From Candidatus Kurthia intestinigallinarum (GTDB taxonomy: Bacteria > Bacillota > Bacilli > Bacillales_A > Planococcaceae): DNA of 64,000 nucleotides. This document shows, one piece after another, positions 1 to 8,969 of the stretch. How positions within the stretch are numbered: position 1 is the first letter of the stretch; each line of letters starts with the position of its first letter. The DNA lies in assembly GCF_003991225.1 (NCBI RefSeq), contig NZ_JTFC01000033.1:62001-126000 (forward strand). The letters are read 5' to 3'. Below the pieces are notes generated by a model. It saw only the letters and a list, made by a program, of their open reading frames with translations, was not told the DNA's origin and ran no database searches. Position numbers and translations under genes: made by a program.

Positions 1-227
1 TGGGAATCACAAAGCCAGTGCAAGGAAACTTAGATCCAACGCTTCTATTAGCAGATTGGAATGTTCTTGAAGCGCGTACCAAAGTAATTATCGACCAAGG
101 ATTAGAAACGCCTGGGCATATTTTCAACTTAGGTCACGGTGTATTCCCATCTGTTGATCCAGATGTATTAAAACGTTTAACAACATTAATCCATGACTAT
201 AGCCGCGAACAAATCGCGAAAAAATAA
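1..227 (+). CDS. hemE: Uroporphyrinogen decarboxylase HemE, C-terminal part
   Basis: The reading frame is already open at the window edge (first full codon at base 3) and stops at 225-227, so only about the last 75 residues are present. The family is about 350 residues long. The visible part contains the C-terminal HemE signature N-L-D-P followed by [12 protein letters not shown], typical of the uroporphyrinogen decarboxylase barrel. The enzyme removes the four acetate carboxyls of uroporphyrinogen III to give coproporphyrinogen III. It lies 20 bases upstream of hemH and is followed by hemY, the hemEHY order known from Bacillus. The GTG at 18 is internal, not a start. Confidence 0.95.
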   Translation, partial: GITKPVQGNLDPTLLLADWNVLEARTKVIIDQGLETPGHIFNLGHGVFPSVDPDVLKRLTTLIHDYSREQIAKK

Positions 228-247
228 TTTTTGAGGTGACAACAATA

Positions 248-1180
248 ATGAAAAAGCAAATTGGTTTATTAGTGATGGCATACGGCACACCACAAAAAGA
301 CGAAGATTTAATTCCATACTACACACATATTCGTCACGGACACCGTCCAACAGACGCACAAATCGAAGACTTACGTAGTCGCTACCAGGCAATCGGTGGT
401 ATTTCACCACTTGCAGCAACGACAGAAAAACAAGCAGCTGCATTAGGTGCTCGTTTAAATGAAGTACAAGATGAAGTGGAATATAAAGTGTATATCGGTT
501 TAAAACATATTGCACCATTTATTGAAGATGCAGTTGAACAAATGATTAATGATGGTATAACCGAAGCTGTTGGTATCGTATTAGCACCACACTTTTCATT
601 ATTCTCAACTAAAGCGTATCACACACGTGCAATCGAAAAAGCTCAAACATTAGATGCAAACTTCAAATTTAAAGGCATCGATAGCTGGTATAAGGAAGAA
701 AAATTCTTACAATACTGGACTGAAAAAATTAATGCTGAATTTGATGGAATGTCAGATGAAGAACGTGAAACAGCTTGTTTAGTTGTTTGTGCGCATTCTC
801 TTCCAGAAAAAATTATCGCAATGGGTGACCCATATGCAGATCAACTATTCGAAACAAAAGATTTACTACAACAACGTACAGGTTTGAAAAATGTTGCATT
901 TGGATGGCAATCAGCTGGACAAACAAAAGATCCTTGGTTAGGCCCAGATGTACAAGATTTAACACGTGACTTATACAATGATAAAGGGTACCGTTCATTC
1001 ACCTATGTACCAGTTGGTTTTGTTGCAGAACATTTAGAAGTACTTTATGACAATGACTATGAATGTAAGACAGTATGTGAAGAATTAGGTGCGAACTATC
1101 ACCGTCCAGCAATGCCAAATGACAATGCTTTATTCATTGATGCTATGGCAGATGCCGTTCAGAAAGCGTTCGCGAAATAG
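248..1180 (+). CDS. hemH: Coproporphyrin III ferrochelatase HemH (CpfC)
   Basis: This 310-residue protein has the same length as B. subtilis HemH and begins M-K-K-Q-I-G-L-L-V-M-A-Y-G-T-P. It inserts iron into coproporphyrin III in the coproporphyrin-dependent haem pathway of Gram-positive bacteria. The catalytic His lies in the V-C-A-H-S-L-P stretch, and the conserved Glu region is P-V-G-F-V-A-E-H-L-E-V. The frame extends to a GTG at 236, but the GAGGTGA ribosome site at 233-239 covers that codon and is correctly spaced for the ATG at 248. It sits between hemE and hemY in an apparent operon. Function rests on family knowledge and operon context. Confidence 0.95.
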   Translation: MKKQIGLLVMAYGTPQKDEDLIPYYTHIRHGHRPTDAQIEDLRSRYQAIGGISPLAATTEKQAAALGARLNEVQDEVEYKVYIGLKHIAPFIEDAVEQMINDGITEAVGIVLAPHFSLFSTKAYHTRAIEKAQTLDANFKFKGIDSWYKEEKFLQYWTEKINAEFDGMSDEERETACLVVCAHSLPEKIIAMGDPYADQLFETKDLLQQRTGLKNVAFGWQSAGQTKDPWLGPDVQDLTRDLYNDKGYRSFTYVPVGFVAEHLEVLYDNDYECKTVCEELGANYHRPAMPNDNALFIDAMADAVQKAFAK

Positions 1181-1188
1181 GATAGAAA

Positions 1189-2613
1189 GTGATGATACAT
1201 GTGACTGACAATACGCGAAGGGTAGCCATAATCGGTGGCGGAATCACCGGTTTATCGGCAGCGTTCTATTTGCAGGAACAGGCGAAATTACATCACTATC
1301 CATTAGAAATCGTATTATTAGAAGGTTCTCATCGTTTAGGTGGGAAACTTCAAACGCTACGCAAGGATGGTTTTATAATTGAACGCGGGCCAGATTCTTT
1401 TATTGACCGCAACCATACTGTTTTAGATTTAGCGACAAAATTAGGGATTGATCATGACCTAGTACAAACAGCGAATGCAAAAACATATATTGCGGTGAAC
1501 AACAAAGAACTGCAGCCAGTCCCAAAGAACACTATTCTAGGGATTCCAACACAAATCAAACCATTTATGGCATCGAACTTGGTGTCGTGGAGCGGAAAAG
1601 TACGAGCTACAGCAGATTGGATTCTACCACCGAGCAGGATTGATGGGGATCAATCTCTCGGGAAATTTATGCGCCGACGTTTTGGCGAAGAATTTGTACA
1701 AAACTTAATAGAGCCTTTTCTATCGGGTGTGTTTTCTGGCGACATCGACGAGCTAAGCCTTCAAGCGACATTACCAACCTTGCTACAATATGAGCAGGAA
1801 ACGGGAAGTGTCATGCGAGGAATGCGCCGTGAGTTAACATCAATGGATCCACGTACATTTACAGAGGAGCATAATGCTTTTTCTGTGCAAACATTTACAA
1901 ATGGAATGGATATTATCGTTGATGCTCTTGCAGATGCATTTAATGGTCAGCTAATGAAGGGTGTACGTGTGCAATCAATTAAGAAATCAAACGACCGTGT
2001 TTGTTTAGCGCTCAATAATAAATCAAAGCTGTTAGTAGATGGGGTCGTTATTGCGACGCCTCACCAGGCAGCACAAAAACTTTTTAGCGAGCAACAATTA
2101 TTACAAGATTTAAAAAATATTCCATCCAATACAGTAGCTTCTGTTTCGATGATTTTTAAAGACGAGACGTTACCAGAGTTTGATGGTACTGATGTTTATA
2201 TGTCACGTAATAGCGATTATTCGTTAACATCCGTTACAAATGAAACGATGAAATTCCCGCATATTGCGCCAAAAGGATATACATTACTGAATTGTTATAT
2301 CGGTCGCACGGGTGATGCTGCCATTGTTGAATTATCGGATAGCGAAATTGAAAAAACAGTTATTGAGGATTTGAAGCAATTGTCTGGTGTAACAGAGCAG
2401 CCAGTTGAAACGGTTGTATCGAGATGGAAAGATTCTATGCCACAATATACAATCGGCCACATTGACCGAATTAAGCATGCGAAAAAAGAACTCTATGAGG
2501 CGTTTCCAACTGTTCGCCTTGCGGGTAATTCTTATGAAGGCATTTCCTTGCCAAAGTGCATTGAGCAAGGAATGAAGAATGCAGAAGAATTATTAGATGA
2601 GTTATTTAAATAA
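1189..2613 (+). CDS. hemY: Coproporphyrinogen III oxidase HemY (CgoX)
   Basis: A flavoprotein of about 474 residues, oxidising coproporphyrinogen III to coproporphyrin III to supply the substrate for the HemH encoded just upstream. The N-terminal FAD-binding Rossmann motif is I-G-G-G-I-T-G-L-S-A-A-F-Y-L, and the C-terminal FAD closure motif is R-L-A-G-N-S-Y-E-G-I-S-L-P-K-C-I. Length and layout match Gram-positive HemY/CgoX. The start is uncertain: GTG 1189, ATG 1192 and GTG 1201 are in frame, and the ribosome site is weak. It lies 8 bases after hemH and ends before a strong terminator, so it is the last gene of hemEHY. Confidence 0.94.
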   Translation: MMIHVTDNTRRVAIIGGGITGLSAAFYLQEQAKLHHYPLEIVLLEGSHRLGGKLQTLRKDGFIIERGPDSFIDRNHTVLDLATKLGIDHDLVQTANAKTYIAVNNKELQPVPKNTILGIPTQIKPFMASNLVSWSGKVRATADWILPPSRIDGDQSLGKFMRRRFGEEFVQNLIEPFLSGVFSGDIDELSLQATLPTLLQYEQETGSVMRGMRRELTSMDPRTFTEEHNAFSVQTFTNGMDIIVDALADAFNGQLMKGVRVQSIKKSNDRVCLALNNKSKLLVDGVVIATPHQAAQKLFSEQQLLQDLKNIPSNTVASVSMIFKDETLPEFDGTDVYMSRNSDYSLTSVTNETMKFPHIAPKGYTLLNCYIGRTGDAAIVELSDSEIEKTVIEDLKQLSGVTEQPVETVVSRWKDSMPQYTIGHIDRIKHAKKELYEAFPTVRLAGNSYEGISLPKCIEQGMKNAEELLDELFK

Positions 2614-2622
2614 ATGATAGAA

Positions 2623-2655
2623 AGAGGCAAGCTTAGGCGAGCCTCTTTTATTTTT
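2623..2655 (+). terminator. Rho-independent terminator after hemEHY
   Basis: AGAGGC at 2623-2628 pairs with GCCTCT at 2641-2646, followed by a T-rich run. It lies directly downstream of hemY. Confidence 0.85.
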
Positions 2656-2717
2656 CTCTAATAGTTCACAGACATTTCACAACGATTCGTTACAATAAAG
2701 GAAAAGGAGGAATGATT

Positions 2718-3662
2718 GTGCGGTTTAAATTACTTGGAATAATGTTTCTTAGCAGTTTGCTTGTGGCGTGCAATCATTCTGCATATTCAGAGATTGATAC
2801 ACAAACAGATTTTATTGCATCAGTGAATATTCAAGAGCCCTCGATTGATTTTATTGATTCAAAGGGTAAGCAGCTTGCGGTATGGCCACTTGCAGAAGCT
2901 TATAGTGGCGCGACATTGATTGGCGATGACCGAATTTTATTATATGGTCATGACCTAGAACATGCTGATATTTTTCAATTAAGTACAGGGAAAAGAGTAA
3001 CTGAAATAGAAACAGGTGAAGGGACTACAAATGCGCTTTATGATGAGCAGACGAAGCTTGTTTATTTAGCGAATAGCTGGGCTAATACAGTATCCGCATA
3101 TGATGAAAACGGTCAAGAGCGTTCAACGCAAAAGGTAGGAAAGTATCCGATGTCGATGATACGGTATAACCATCAATTATTTGTCGTGAATTTTAAAGAT
3201 ACAATGTTGAGTGTATTAGACGCAAAAACACTTCAAAAACAGCATGAATGGAAAATTCCAGCGTCATCTAATGGTCTAGTAGTTGTTAATAATGAATTAT
3301 GGATTGGTGGACATGGTTCAGGCAGTACACCAAATGACAATGTAGTAAGACTTAATATTAAAACAGGTGATATGCTAAAAAAAGTGAAGCTACCAATGAT
3401 GCCGATTGCTTTCTTAAAGGATAATAATGCGATTTATGTATTGAGTCATGGCGAGAATGTGCTGCATAAGCTAGATACAGACGGTAAAGAGATTTCAAGT
3501 AAGGAAGTTGGCGCAAATCCATTTACACTTGCAAGCTTTTCAGGACATATTATTGTGGCAGGGTATGATGATCATAAAATTTATTGGACAAATGGGACAG
3601 AAGTAGAGCGTAGCCAAACAGTTGGTACTGGACCATTTCAATTGTTAGTGAGGGAAAAGTAG
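2718..3662 (+). CDS. Lipoprotein with YncE/YVTN-like beta-propeller
   Basis: About 314 residues with a lipoprotein signal peptide ending in a lipobox, L-L-V-A-C, so it should be anchored outside the membrane by Lgt. The rest shows repeated strand-rich units (for example Y-L-A-N-S-W-A-N-T-V-S-A-Y-D and L-W-I-G-G-H-G-S-G-S) like the 40-residue YVTN/YncE propellers. The frame opens at ATG 2712, but AGGAGG at 2705-2710 fits GTG 2718 better. It touches the response regulator gene that follows, so it is probably an accessory or ligand-binding component of that two-component system. The ligand is unknown, and this coupling is inference. Confidence 0.75.
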   Translation: MRFKLLGIMFLSSLLVACNHSAYSEIDTQTDFIASVNIQEPSIDFIDSKGKQLAVWPLAEAYSGATLIGDDRILLYGHDLEHADIFQLSTGKRVTEIETGEGTTNALYDEQTKLVYLANSWANTVSAYDENGQERSTQKVGKYPMSMIRYNHQLFVVNFKDTMLSVLDAKTLQKQHEWKIPASSNGLVVVNNELWIGGHGSGSTPNDNVVRLNIKTGDMLKKVKLPMMPIAFLKDNNAIYVLSHGENVLHKLDTDGKEISSKEVGANPFTLASFSGHIIVAGYDDHKIYWTNGTEVERSQTVGTGPFQLLVREK

Positions 3663-4340
3663 ATGACGACGATTTTAATTGTAGACGATGAACAACCAAT
3701 GCGAGAGCTTGTACGCATTATGCTACAGAAAGATCGCCTAAAAACATACGAGGCATCAAATGGTCAAGAAGCGCTTGATTTATTGGCACAATTAGATATC
3801 GATCTTGTGCTACTTGATGTGATGATGCCTGGAAAAGATGGTTTTGAGGTGTGTGCAGAGATTCGGGAGATATCGAATGTACCCGTTATTTTTTTAACAG
3901 CAAAAGATGCAAATGAGGATAAAGTTCATGGCTTGCGTCTTGGTGGAGATGACTATATTGTCAAACCGTTTAGCGGAGAAGAATTAGTAGCACGTATCGA
4001 AGCGGTATTACGTCGTGCAGGCGCTATACACCAGACCTCATCGAATATACATTATGAAAAACTTATACTTGATGAAATTGCGCGTAAAGTAACCTATGAT
4101 GGGAAGCGCGTGTCGCTTACGATGAAAGAGTTTGATTTGCTACATTTATTTATGAAACATCCGAATATCGTTTATACACGTGAACAATTATTAACACAAA
4201 TATGGTCGCATGATTATGAAGGTGGTACACGTACAGTTGATACACATATCAAAACATTACGCTTAAAATTAGGAAAGATTGCAAGTAGATATATTCAAAC
4301 TGTTTGGGGAATAGGCTATCGCTTTGGATGTGACCAATAA
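3663..4340 (+). CDS. OmpR/PhoB-family response regulator
   Basis: 225 residues. The receiver domain has the acidic pair V-D-D-E near the N-terminus, the phosphoacceptor Asp in L-L-D-V-M-M-P-G, and the conserved Thr (L-T-A-K-D) and Lys (I-V-K-P-F). The C-terminal winged helix contains R-T-V-D-T-H-I-K-T-L-R and ends W-G-I-G-Y-R-F. It is a DNA-binding transcription factor phosphorylated by the kinase encoded next, which overlaps it by one base (TAATG). It starts immediately after the lipoprotein gene. Regulated genes cannot be read from the sequence; the same operon is a likely target. Confidence 0.92.
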   Translation: MTTILIVDDEQPMRELVRIMLQKDRLKTYEASNGQEALDLLAQLDIDLVLLDVMMPGKDGFEVCAEIREISNVPVIFLTAKDANEDKVHGLRLGGDDYIVKPFSGEELVARIEAVLRRAGAIHQTSSNIHYEKLILDEIARKVTYDGKRVSLTMKEFDLLHLFMKHPNIVYTREQLLTQIWSHDYEGGTRTVDTHIKTLRLKLGKIASRYIQTVWGIGYRFGCDQ

Positions 4341-5734
4341 TGAAAAAGCTATCGACAAAAATTTGGCTGTTAGTCGTTTCTTTTTTAGTATTTACAGTAC
4401 TTTTCATGTACGCCTTAACTAATTTTTTATATGAGCGTTTGTACGTGCAAGATACAAAGCAATCTATGATTGAAGTCGGCACCAAACTTACAGGCATGTA
4501 TGAAGGTGGTAAAGTAAAAGATGATTTTGTGGAAGCAGTTGACCGCTATAATATGTATTCAAATATAAATGTTTTTGCAGTACGAAATCCACGTGAGCTA
4601 AGTGCTTGTGTGCCGTTTGATATAGAATACGATACACTCATTGGACCGGAAGAAAGGCAGCAATTATTGCAAGGGAATACAGTGACGAAGCAAGGTTATG
4701 AGAAACGCTTTGATCGACAATTAATTTCAGTTGTTGTGCCACTTGTTGATAATGAACGACTAGAAGGAATTTTATATTTATATTTTCCGCTCGAAAAGAT
4801 TACAGAACTAGCCTCAAAAGATATTACACTCATTATAATTGCAGCATTGCTTTTCTTAGCCTTTATGACCTTTATTACAATAAAAGGTATTGGAGTTATT
4901 ATGAAGCCGCTTAAACGCTTGCAAAAGGCGTCACATGATATGGCTCATGGTGATTACACAACACGTGTAAAAGTGACATCGAAGGATGAGATTGGTCAGT
5001 TATCACAGACGTTTAATGAAATGGCTACCTCTATTCAAAAAAGTGATGAGCAACAAAAAGAATTTTTGGCAAATGTCTCACATGAGCTTAGGACACCAAT
5101 TAGCTATATTAAAGGCTATAGTGAAGCACTAGCGAACGGACTTATTCCGAAAGAAGATTGTGATGAAAAACTGGGGTTAATAGCGAGAGAAGCGGAACGT
5201 ATGGAAAAACTAACAACAGAATTATTACAATTGTCTCGTGCAGAGCAAATTGAAAAAATCGAACTGATGCCACTTGTATTGGCCGAGTCGTTACGCGAGG
5301 CGACAGCGTTAGCAGAGCAGCGAGCGCAGGTTAAGCAAATGAGGCTCGTTGTAGAGGCTGATGAAGAACTAATTGTTGAAGCGGATGAAGAAAAGTTGAA
5401 ACAAATCGTTGTTAATTTGATTGAAAATGCGATTCGCTACTCAGATGCTGGAACAACTGTATTTGTTTCTGCTTGTAGAGAAGGAAAGACGGCGAAGTTA
5501 CAAGTAAAAGATTATGGAATAGGGATACCAGCAAAAGATTTACCACATGTTTCAGAGCGATTTTATCGTGTGAATAAGGCGCGAAGTCGTAGTGATGGCG
5601 GCAGTGGTCTTGGCCTTTCGATTGTTGATCAATTAATAAAAGTGCATCATGGATCATGGAAAATCGACAGTATAGTTGGCAAAGGGACAACAGTGACATT
5701 ATATTTGCCACTATATGCGTTTGAAGACATGTAA
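4340..5734 (+). CDS. Membrane sensor histidine kinase
   Basis: 464 residues. A first membrane helix lies near residues 8-28, followed by an extracellular sensing region of roughly 130 residues, a second helix (I-I-I-A-A-L-L-F-L-A-F-M-T-F), a HAMP linker, the HisKA dimerisation domain with phospho-His in N-V-S-H-E-L-R-T-P, and an ATPase domain with N box (L-I-E-N-A-I-R-Y), G1 (D-Y-G-I-G-I-P) and G2 (G-S-G-L-G-L-S). It is the cognate partner of the regulator upstream. The large extracellular domain and the linked lipoprotein suggest sensing of an external signal, which is not identifiable here. Confidence 0.92.
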   Translation: MKKLSTKIWLLVVSFLVFTVLFMYALTNFLYERLYVQDTKQSMIEVGTKLTGMYEGGKVKDDFVEAVDRYNMYSNINVFAVRNPRELSACVPFDIEYDTLIGPEERQQLLQGNTVTKQGYEKRFDRQLISVVVPLVDNERLEGILYLYFPLEKITELASKDITLIIIAALLFLAFMTFITIKGIGVIMKPLKRLQKASHDMAHGDYTTRVKVTSKDEIGQLSQTFNEMATSIQKSDEQQKEFLANVSHELRTPISYIKGYSEALANGLIPKEDCDEKLGLIAREAERMEKLTTELLQLSRAEQIEKIELMPLVLAESLREATALAEQRAQVKQMRLVVEADEELIVEADEEKLKQIVVNLIENAIRYSDAGTTVFVSACREGKTAKLQVKDYGIGIPAKDLPHVSERFYRVNKARSRSDGGSGLGLSIVDQLIKVHHGSWKIDSIVGKGTTVTLYLPLYAFEDM

Positions 5735-5765
5735 AGAACTGTGCTACTACAGTTCTTTTTTTATA
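5734..5765 (+). terminator. Terminator after the lipoprotein/two-component operon
   Basis: AAGAACTGT at 5734-5742 pairs with ACAGTTCTT, followed by seven or more T residues. The hairpin overlaps the kinase stop codon. Confidence 0.85.
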
Positions 5766-5831
5766 CGTCTTAATTAATAGTAAAGAACAGTAGAGTTAGC
5801 AGTGAAAAAAGCATAAAACTGTATTACTACG

Positions 5832-5870
5832 AAAAAAAGAGGACACGTTGGGGGCGTGTCCTCTTTTCGT
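5832..5870. terminator. Bidirectional terminator-like hairpin
   Basis: AAAAGAGGACACG pairs with CGTGTCCTCTTTT around a 6-8 base loop. The A-run on one side and T-run on the other would allow termination in both directions. It lies between the kinase operon (+) and the YhfH-like gene (-). Confidence 0.7.
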
Positions 5871-5980
5871 TAAGCGATTTAATTATAGATTCATAAAGTA
5901 TTTAAACGACAAATTTATGAATGAGAGTATTAATAGCCATTGGGGTAGCGATTAATACAGTAATAGTCAGTGATTAAGGT

Positions 5981-6106
5981 TTATAGAGAATTGCATTTTT
6001 CGCAAGTGTTAGAGTAGCACTCACTTTGTTCCTCAATTTTTTCACCGCATTCTGCACAATTCTTAGCTGGTAAGTTTTTGAAAAATTCTACTACGTTTTC
6101 TAACAT
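5981..6106 (-). CDS. yhfH: YhfH-like small zinc-ribbon protein
   Basis: A 41-residue protein too short for ordinary ORF lists. It begins M-L-E-N-V-V-E-F-F-K-N-L-P and has two Cys pairs, C-A-E-C-G and C-E-K-C, with an extra Cys between them, suggesting a small metal-binding fold. I recognise the pattern as the YhfH family of Bacillus. In B. subtilis yhfH lies close to lplJ, and here lplJ begins 138 bases away on the other strand, which supports the call. An in-frame ATG at 6112 exists, but GGAGG at 6116-6120 is better spaced for 6106. Molecular function is unknown. Confidence 0.8.
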   Translation of the reverse strand: MLENVVEFFKNLPAKNCAECGEKIEEQSECYSNTCEKCNSL

Positions 6107-6243
6107 ATTCATTCTCCTCCTTCAATCTGTTATATTACTGATTTGTTGTTACCTATTGTATTATAACAGAAGATTAAAAGTCAATACAAAAAATCAAATT
6201 TAAGTTAAAATATTTATAGAACGAAAAAGGGAGGATTTATTCC

Positions 6244-7236
6244 ATGTTATTCATTGATAATAAGGGCATTCATGACCCACGTATTAACTTAGCAATTGAG
6301 GAGTATGCATTAAATAATTTAAATGTTGATGAGGGATTATTACTTTTCTATATTAACCAGCCATCAATCATCATTGGTCGTAATCAAAATACAGTTGAGG
6401 AAATCAATACAGACTATGTAGATGAAAAAGAAATTATTGTTGTGCGTCGCTTATCAGGCGGCGGTGCAGTTTATCACGATTTAGGAAATTTAAACTTTAG
6501 CTTTTTAACAGTTGACGACGGTGACAACTTCCAAAACTTTAAAAAATTCACGCAACCTGTAGTAGATGCACTTAAAAATATGGGCATTGATTCAGAGCTT
6601 TCTGGTCGTAATGATATTTTAGCAAATGGTCGTAAAATTTCAGGTAATGCAATGTTTTCAAAAAACGGTCGTATGTTTAGCCATGGCACATTAATGTTTG
6701 ATGCAAATATTGACGAAGTCGTAAATGCGCTACGTCCGAAAAAAGAAAAGATTGAGTCAAAAGGGATTAAATCTGTACGTTCACGTGTAACGAATGTGAT
6801 AGAAATGTTAGAAGATAAATCGATGACAGTTGAAGATTTCCGATTAGAAATTTTAAAATCAATTTTCGGTGGCTTAGATAATGTAAAATACTATGATTTA
6901 ACAGATGAAGACTGGGCTGCAATCCATAAAATTTCAGAAGAACGTTATCAAAAATGGGAATGGAATTACGGTAAATCACCAAAATTCAACATTCAACGTT
7001 CGAAAAAATTTGCATCGGGCTTTATCGATTTACGCTTAACTGTGAACAAAGGTATTATGCAAGACGTCCATATCTTTGGGGACTTTTTCGGGATTGGCGA
7101 TATGAAGGACATTGAAGAGGCGTTAGTAGGAAAACGTTATGAAAAAGAGTCAATTATTGAGGCTTTAAAAGAAATCGATGTACCGCGCTATTTTGGGGGC
7201 ACATCATTAGAAGATTTTGTTGAATTAATGTATTAA
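6244..7236 (+). CDS. lplJ: Lipoate-protein ligase LplJ
   Basis: 330 residues of the LplA/LplJ family. The enzyme activates free lipoate (or octanoate) with ATP and transfers it to lipoyl domains of 2-oxoacid dehydrogenases and GcvH. The hallmark R-R-L-S-G-G-G-A-V-Y-H-D-L-G-N-L-N-F-S is present near residues 70-90, together with G-R-K-I-S-G-N-A (catalytic Lys region). The C-terminal accessory domain is also present, so the gene looks complete. The ATG has a GGGAGG site upstream. The next gene starts 21 bases downstream, but its products are unrelated, so co-transcription with the Bce-type module may be incidental. Confidence 0.93.
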   Translation: MLFIDNKGIHDPRINLAIEEYALNNLNVDEGLLLFYINQPSIIIGRNQNTVEEINTDYVDEKEIIVVRRLSGGGAVYHDLGNLNFSFLTVDDGDNFQNFKKFTQPVVDALKNMGIDSELSGRNDILANGRKISGNAMFSKNGRMFSHGTLMFDANIDEVVNALRPKKEKIESKGIKSVRSRVTNVIEMLEDKSMTVEDFRLEILKSIFGGLDNVKYYDLTDEDWAAIHKISEERYQKWEWNYGKSPKFNIQRSKKFASGFIDLRLTVNKGIMQDVHIFGDFFGIGDMKDIEEALVGKRYEKESIIEALKEIDVPRYFGGTSLEDFVELMY

Positions 7237-7257
7237 CAGAAATGGAGGGGAGAATCG

Positions 7258-7962
7258 ATGAATACCCACCGGATTTTAATCGTAGAAGACGATATGAAAA
7301 TCGCAAATATGCTTGCAGATACACTTCGCAAGTACCACTACGAAGTGAAAACAGTGGAAATGTTCGATCAGATTATTGAAGAATTTAAAGCGTTCGACCC
7401 TCATCTCGTACTGCTTGATATAAACTTGCCATCTTATGATGGGTTTTATTGGTGTCGTCAACTACGTCAGTTTACGACGGTACCAATTATTTATATTTCA
7501 GCTCGTTCAGGCGAGATGGATCAAATTTTTGCGCTTGAGAATGGTGGCGATGATTTCATTACAAAACCATTCCATTACGAAATTGTTCTAGCAAAAATTA
7601 AAAGCCAATTACGCCGTACATATGGCGAATATGCGGCAAAGCAAGAAGAACGCACGATTAAGTTAGGACAGTTAACGCTTTATTTAGAACGCATGGAACT
7701 GCATACGAAAACAGATCAACTAGCATTACAAAAGAAGGAAAGTGTTATTTTGGAGCTATTGATGGGGGAATCTCCAAAAGTAGTCTCACGTGAACGTTTA
7801 CTTGAAGAGCTGTGGGATGACCAAGCTTTTGTAGATGAAAATACGTTAAATGTGAACATGACACGCGTGCGTAAAAAGCTAGCAGATTACAATGTACTAT
7901 CAACCATTGAAACGGTACGAGGTGCAGGCTATCGTTTCGTACTGAATAGTCAGGAAGTGTAG
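7258..7962 (+). CDS. BceR-type response regulator
   Basis: 234 residues, OmpR-family layout: receiver domain with V-E-D-D, phosphoacceptor Asp in L-L-D-I-N-L-P, and the Lys in I-T-K-P-F, then a winged-helix domain ending G-A-G-Y-R-F. It is followed within 2 bases by a short-loop kinase, then an ABC ATPase and an FtsX-like permease. That is the BceRSAB order used by Bacillota to detect and resist cell-wall-active peptides. The regulator is expected to activate the transporter promoter, but no obvious BceR-like inverted repeat was identified. Confidence 0.9.
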   Translation: MNTHRILIVEDDMKIANMLADTLRKYHYEVKTVEMFDQIIEEFKAFDPHLVLLDINLPSYDGFYWCRQLRQFTTVPIIYISARSGEMDQIFALENGGDDFITKPFHYEIVLAKIKSQLRRTYGEYAAKQEERTIKLGQLTLYLERMELHTKTDQLALQKKESVILELLMGESPKVVSRERLLEELWDDQAFVDENTLNVNMTRVRKKLADYNVLSTIETVRGAGYRFVLNSQEV

Positions 7963-7964
7963 CG

Positions 7965-8954
7965 ATGCAATTAGTGTGGCTGTTCTTACGCGAACATGTA
8001 TCGATTATTATATTTGAAATCTTTCTAGTAGGTTTTATTTTAGTTTTATATTGGCTAGATGGTTTCCGTGATATGAATACAGCAATTTATTCGATTTTAA
8101 TTACATTGATGCTAACAAGTACGTTTTTAGCGGCTCGTTATATTATTCGTAAACGCTATTATGAAAAGATTCTACAAGTGCCTAACACAATGGAAGATGC
8201 GCTACAATCAACCGGTAAAACAGCTGAGCAAATTCAGAGTGAAGAATATGTGCATGAATTGTATCGTATTTATCAGCTTGAAGCGCAGGAATTGTATGCA
8301 GCGCAAAATCGTCATCTTCAGTTTATGAATCAATGGGTGCATCAAATGAAGACGCCGCTTGCCGTATTAGAGTTGATGTTACAAGATCCAGATGAGCTTG
8401 ATAAAAAAGGTGTACAAGAAGAAGTAGAACGCTTAAAGCATGGGCTTGAAATGGTACTTATGAATGCGCGTCTTGATACATTTGAAGAAGATATGCATAT
8501 TGAAAAGGTTGATCTGAAACATCTTGTCATGGAAGTCGTCAATCAAAACAAACGTTTATTTATTACGAATCGAGTTTTTCCAAACGTCGAGATCGCGGAA
8601 GAAACGCTCGTCATGACGGATTCGAAATGGATGAAATTTATTATTGGCCAGTTTATTACGAATGCTGTGAAGTATACATTTGAAGAAGGTAAGAAAGTGT
8701 ATATTACAACAGAAGTATCCGCGAATGAAGTGAAATTGCATGTGCGTGACGAAGGAATAGGTATTCCGTCCACCGATTTAAAACGTGTAAAAAAAGCGTT
8801 CTTTACGGGTGAAAATGGTCGTAAATCTGGTGAATCAACAGGTATGGGGCTGTATTTAGCAGACGAAATTTGTCATAAGTTAGGCCATACATTAACGATT
8901 GATTCAGTAGTCGATGCGGGTACAACGGTAACGGTGACATTCAATTTGTCATAA
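7965..8954 (+). CDS. BceS-type intramembrane-sensing histidine kinase
   Basis: 329 residues with two N-terminal membrane helices (about residues 13-31 and 38-58) separated by only a few extracellular residues. This is the hallmark of kinases that read the state of a partner ABC transporter rather than a ligand. The phospho-His lies in W-V-H-Q-M-K-T-P. The ATPase domain has F-I-T-N-A-V-K-Y, D-E-G-I-G-I-P and S-T-G-M-G-L-Y. It is encoded between the response regulator and the ABC transporter genes. The inducing peptide cannot be predicted from sequence. Confidence 0.9.
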   Translation: MQLVWLFLREHVSIIIFEIFLVGFILVLYWLDGFRDMNTAIYSILITLMLTSTFLAARYIIRKRYYEKILQVPNTMEDALQSTGKTAEQIQSEEYVHELYRIYQLEAQELYAAQNRHLQFMNQWVHQMKTPLAVLELMLQDPDELDKKGVQEEVERLKHGLEMVLMNARLDTFEEDMHIEKVDLKHLVMEVVNQNKRLFITNRVFPNVEIAEETLVMTDSKWMKFIIGQFITNAVKYTFEEGKKVYITTEVSANEVKLHVRDEGIGIPSTDLKRVKKAFFTGENGRKSGESTGMGLYLADEICHKLGHTLTIDSVVDAGTTVTVTFNLS

Positions 8955-8969
8955 GTGGAGGGATTTTTA

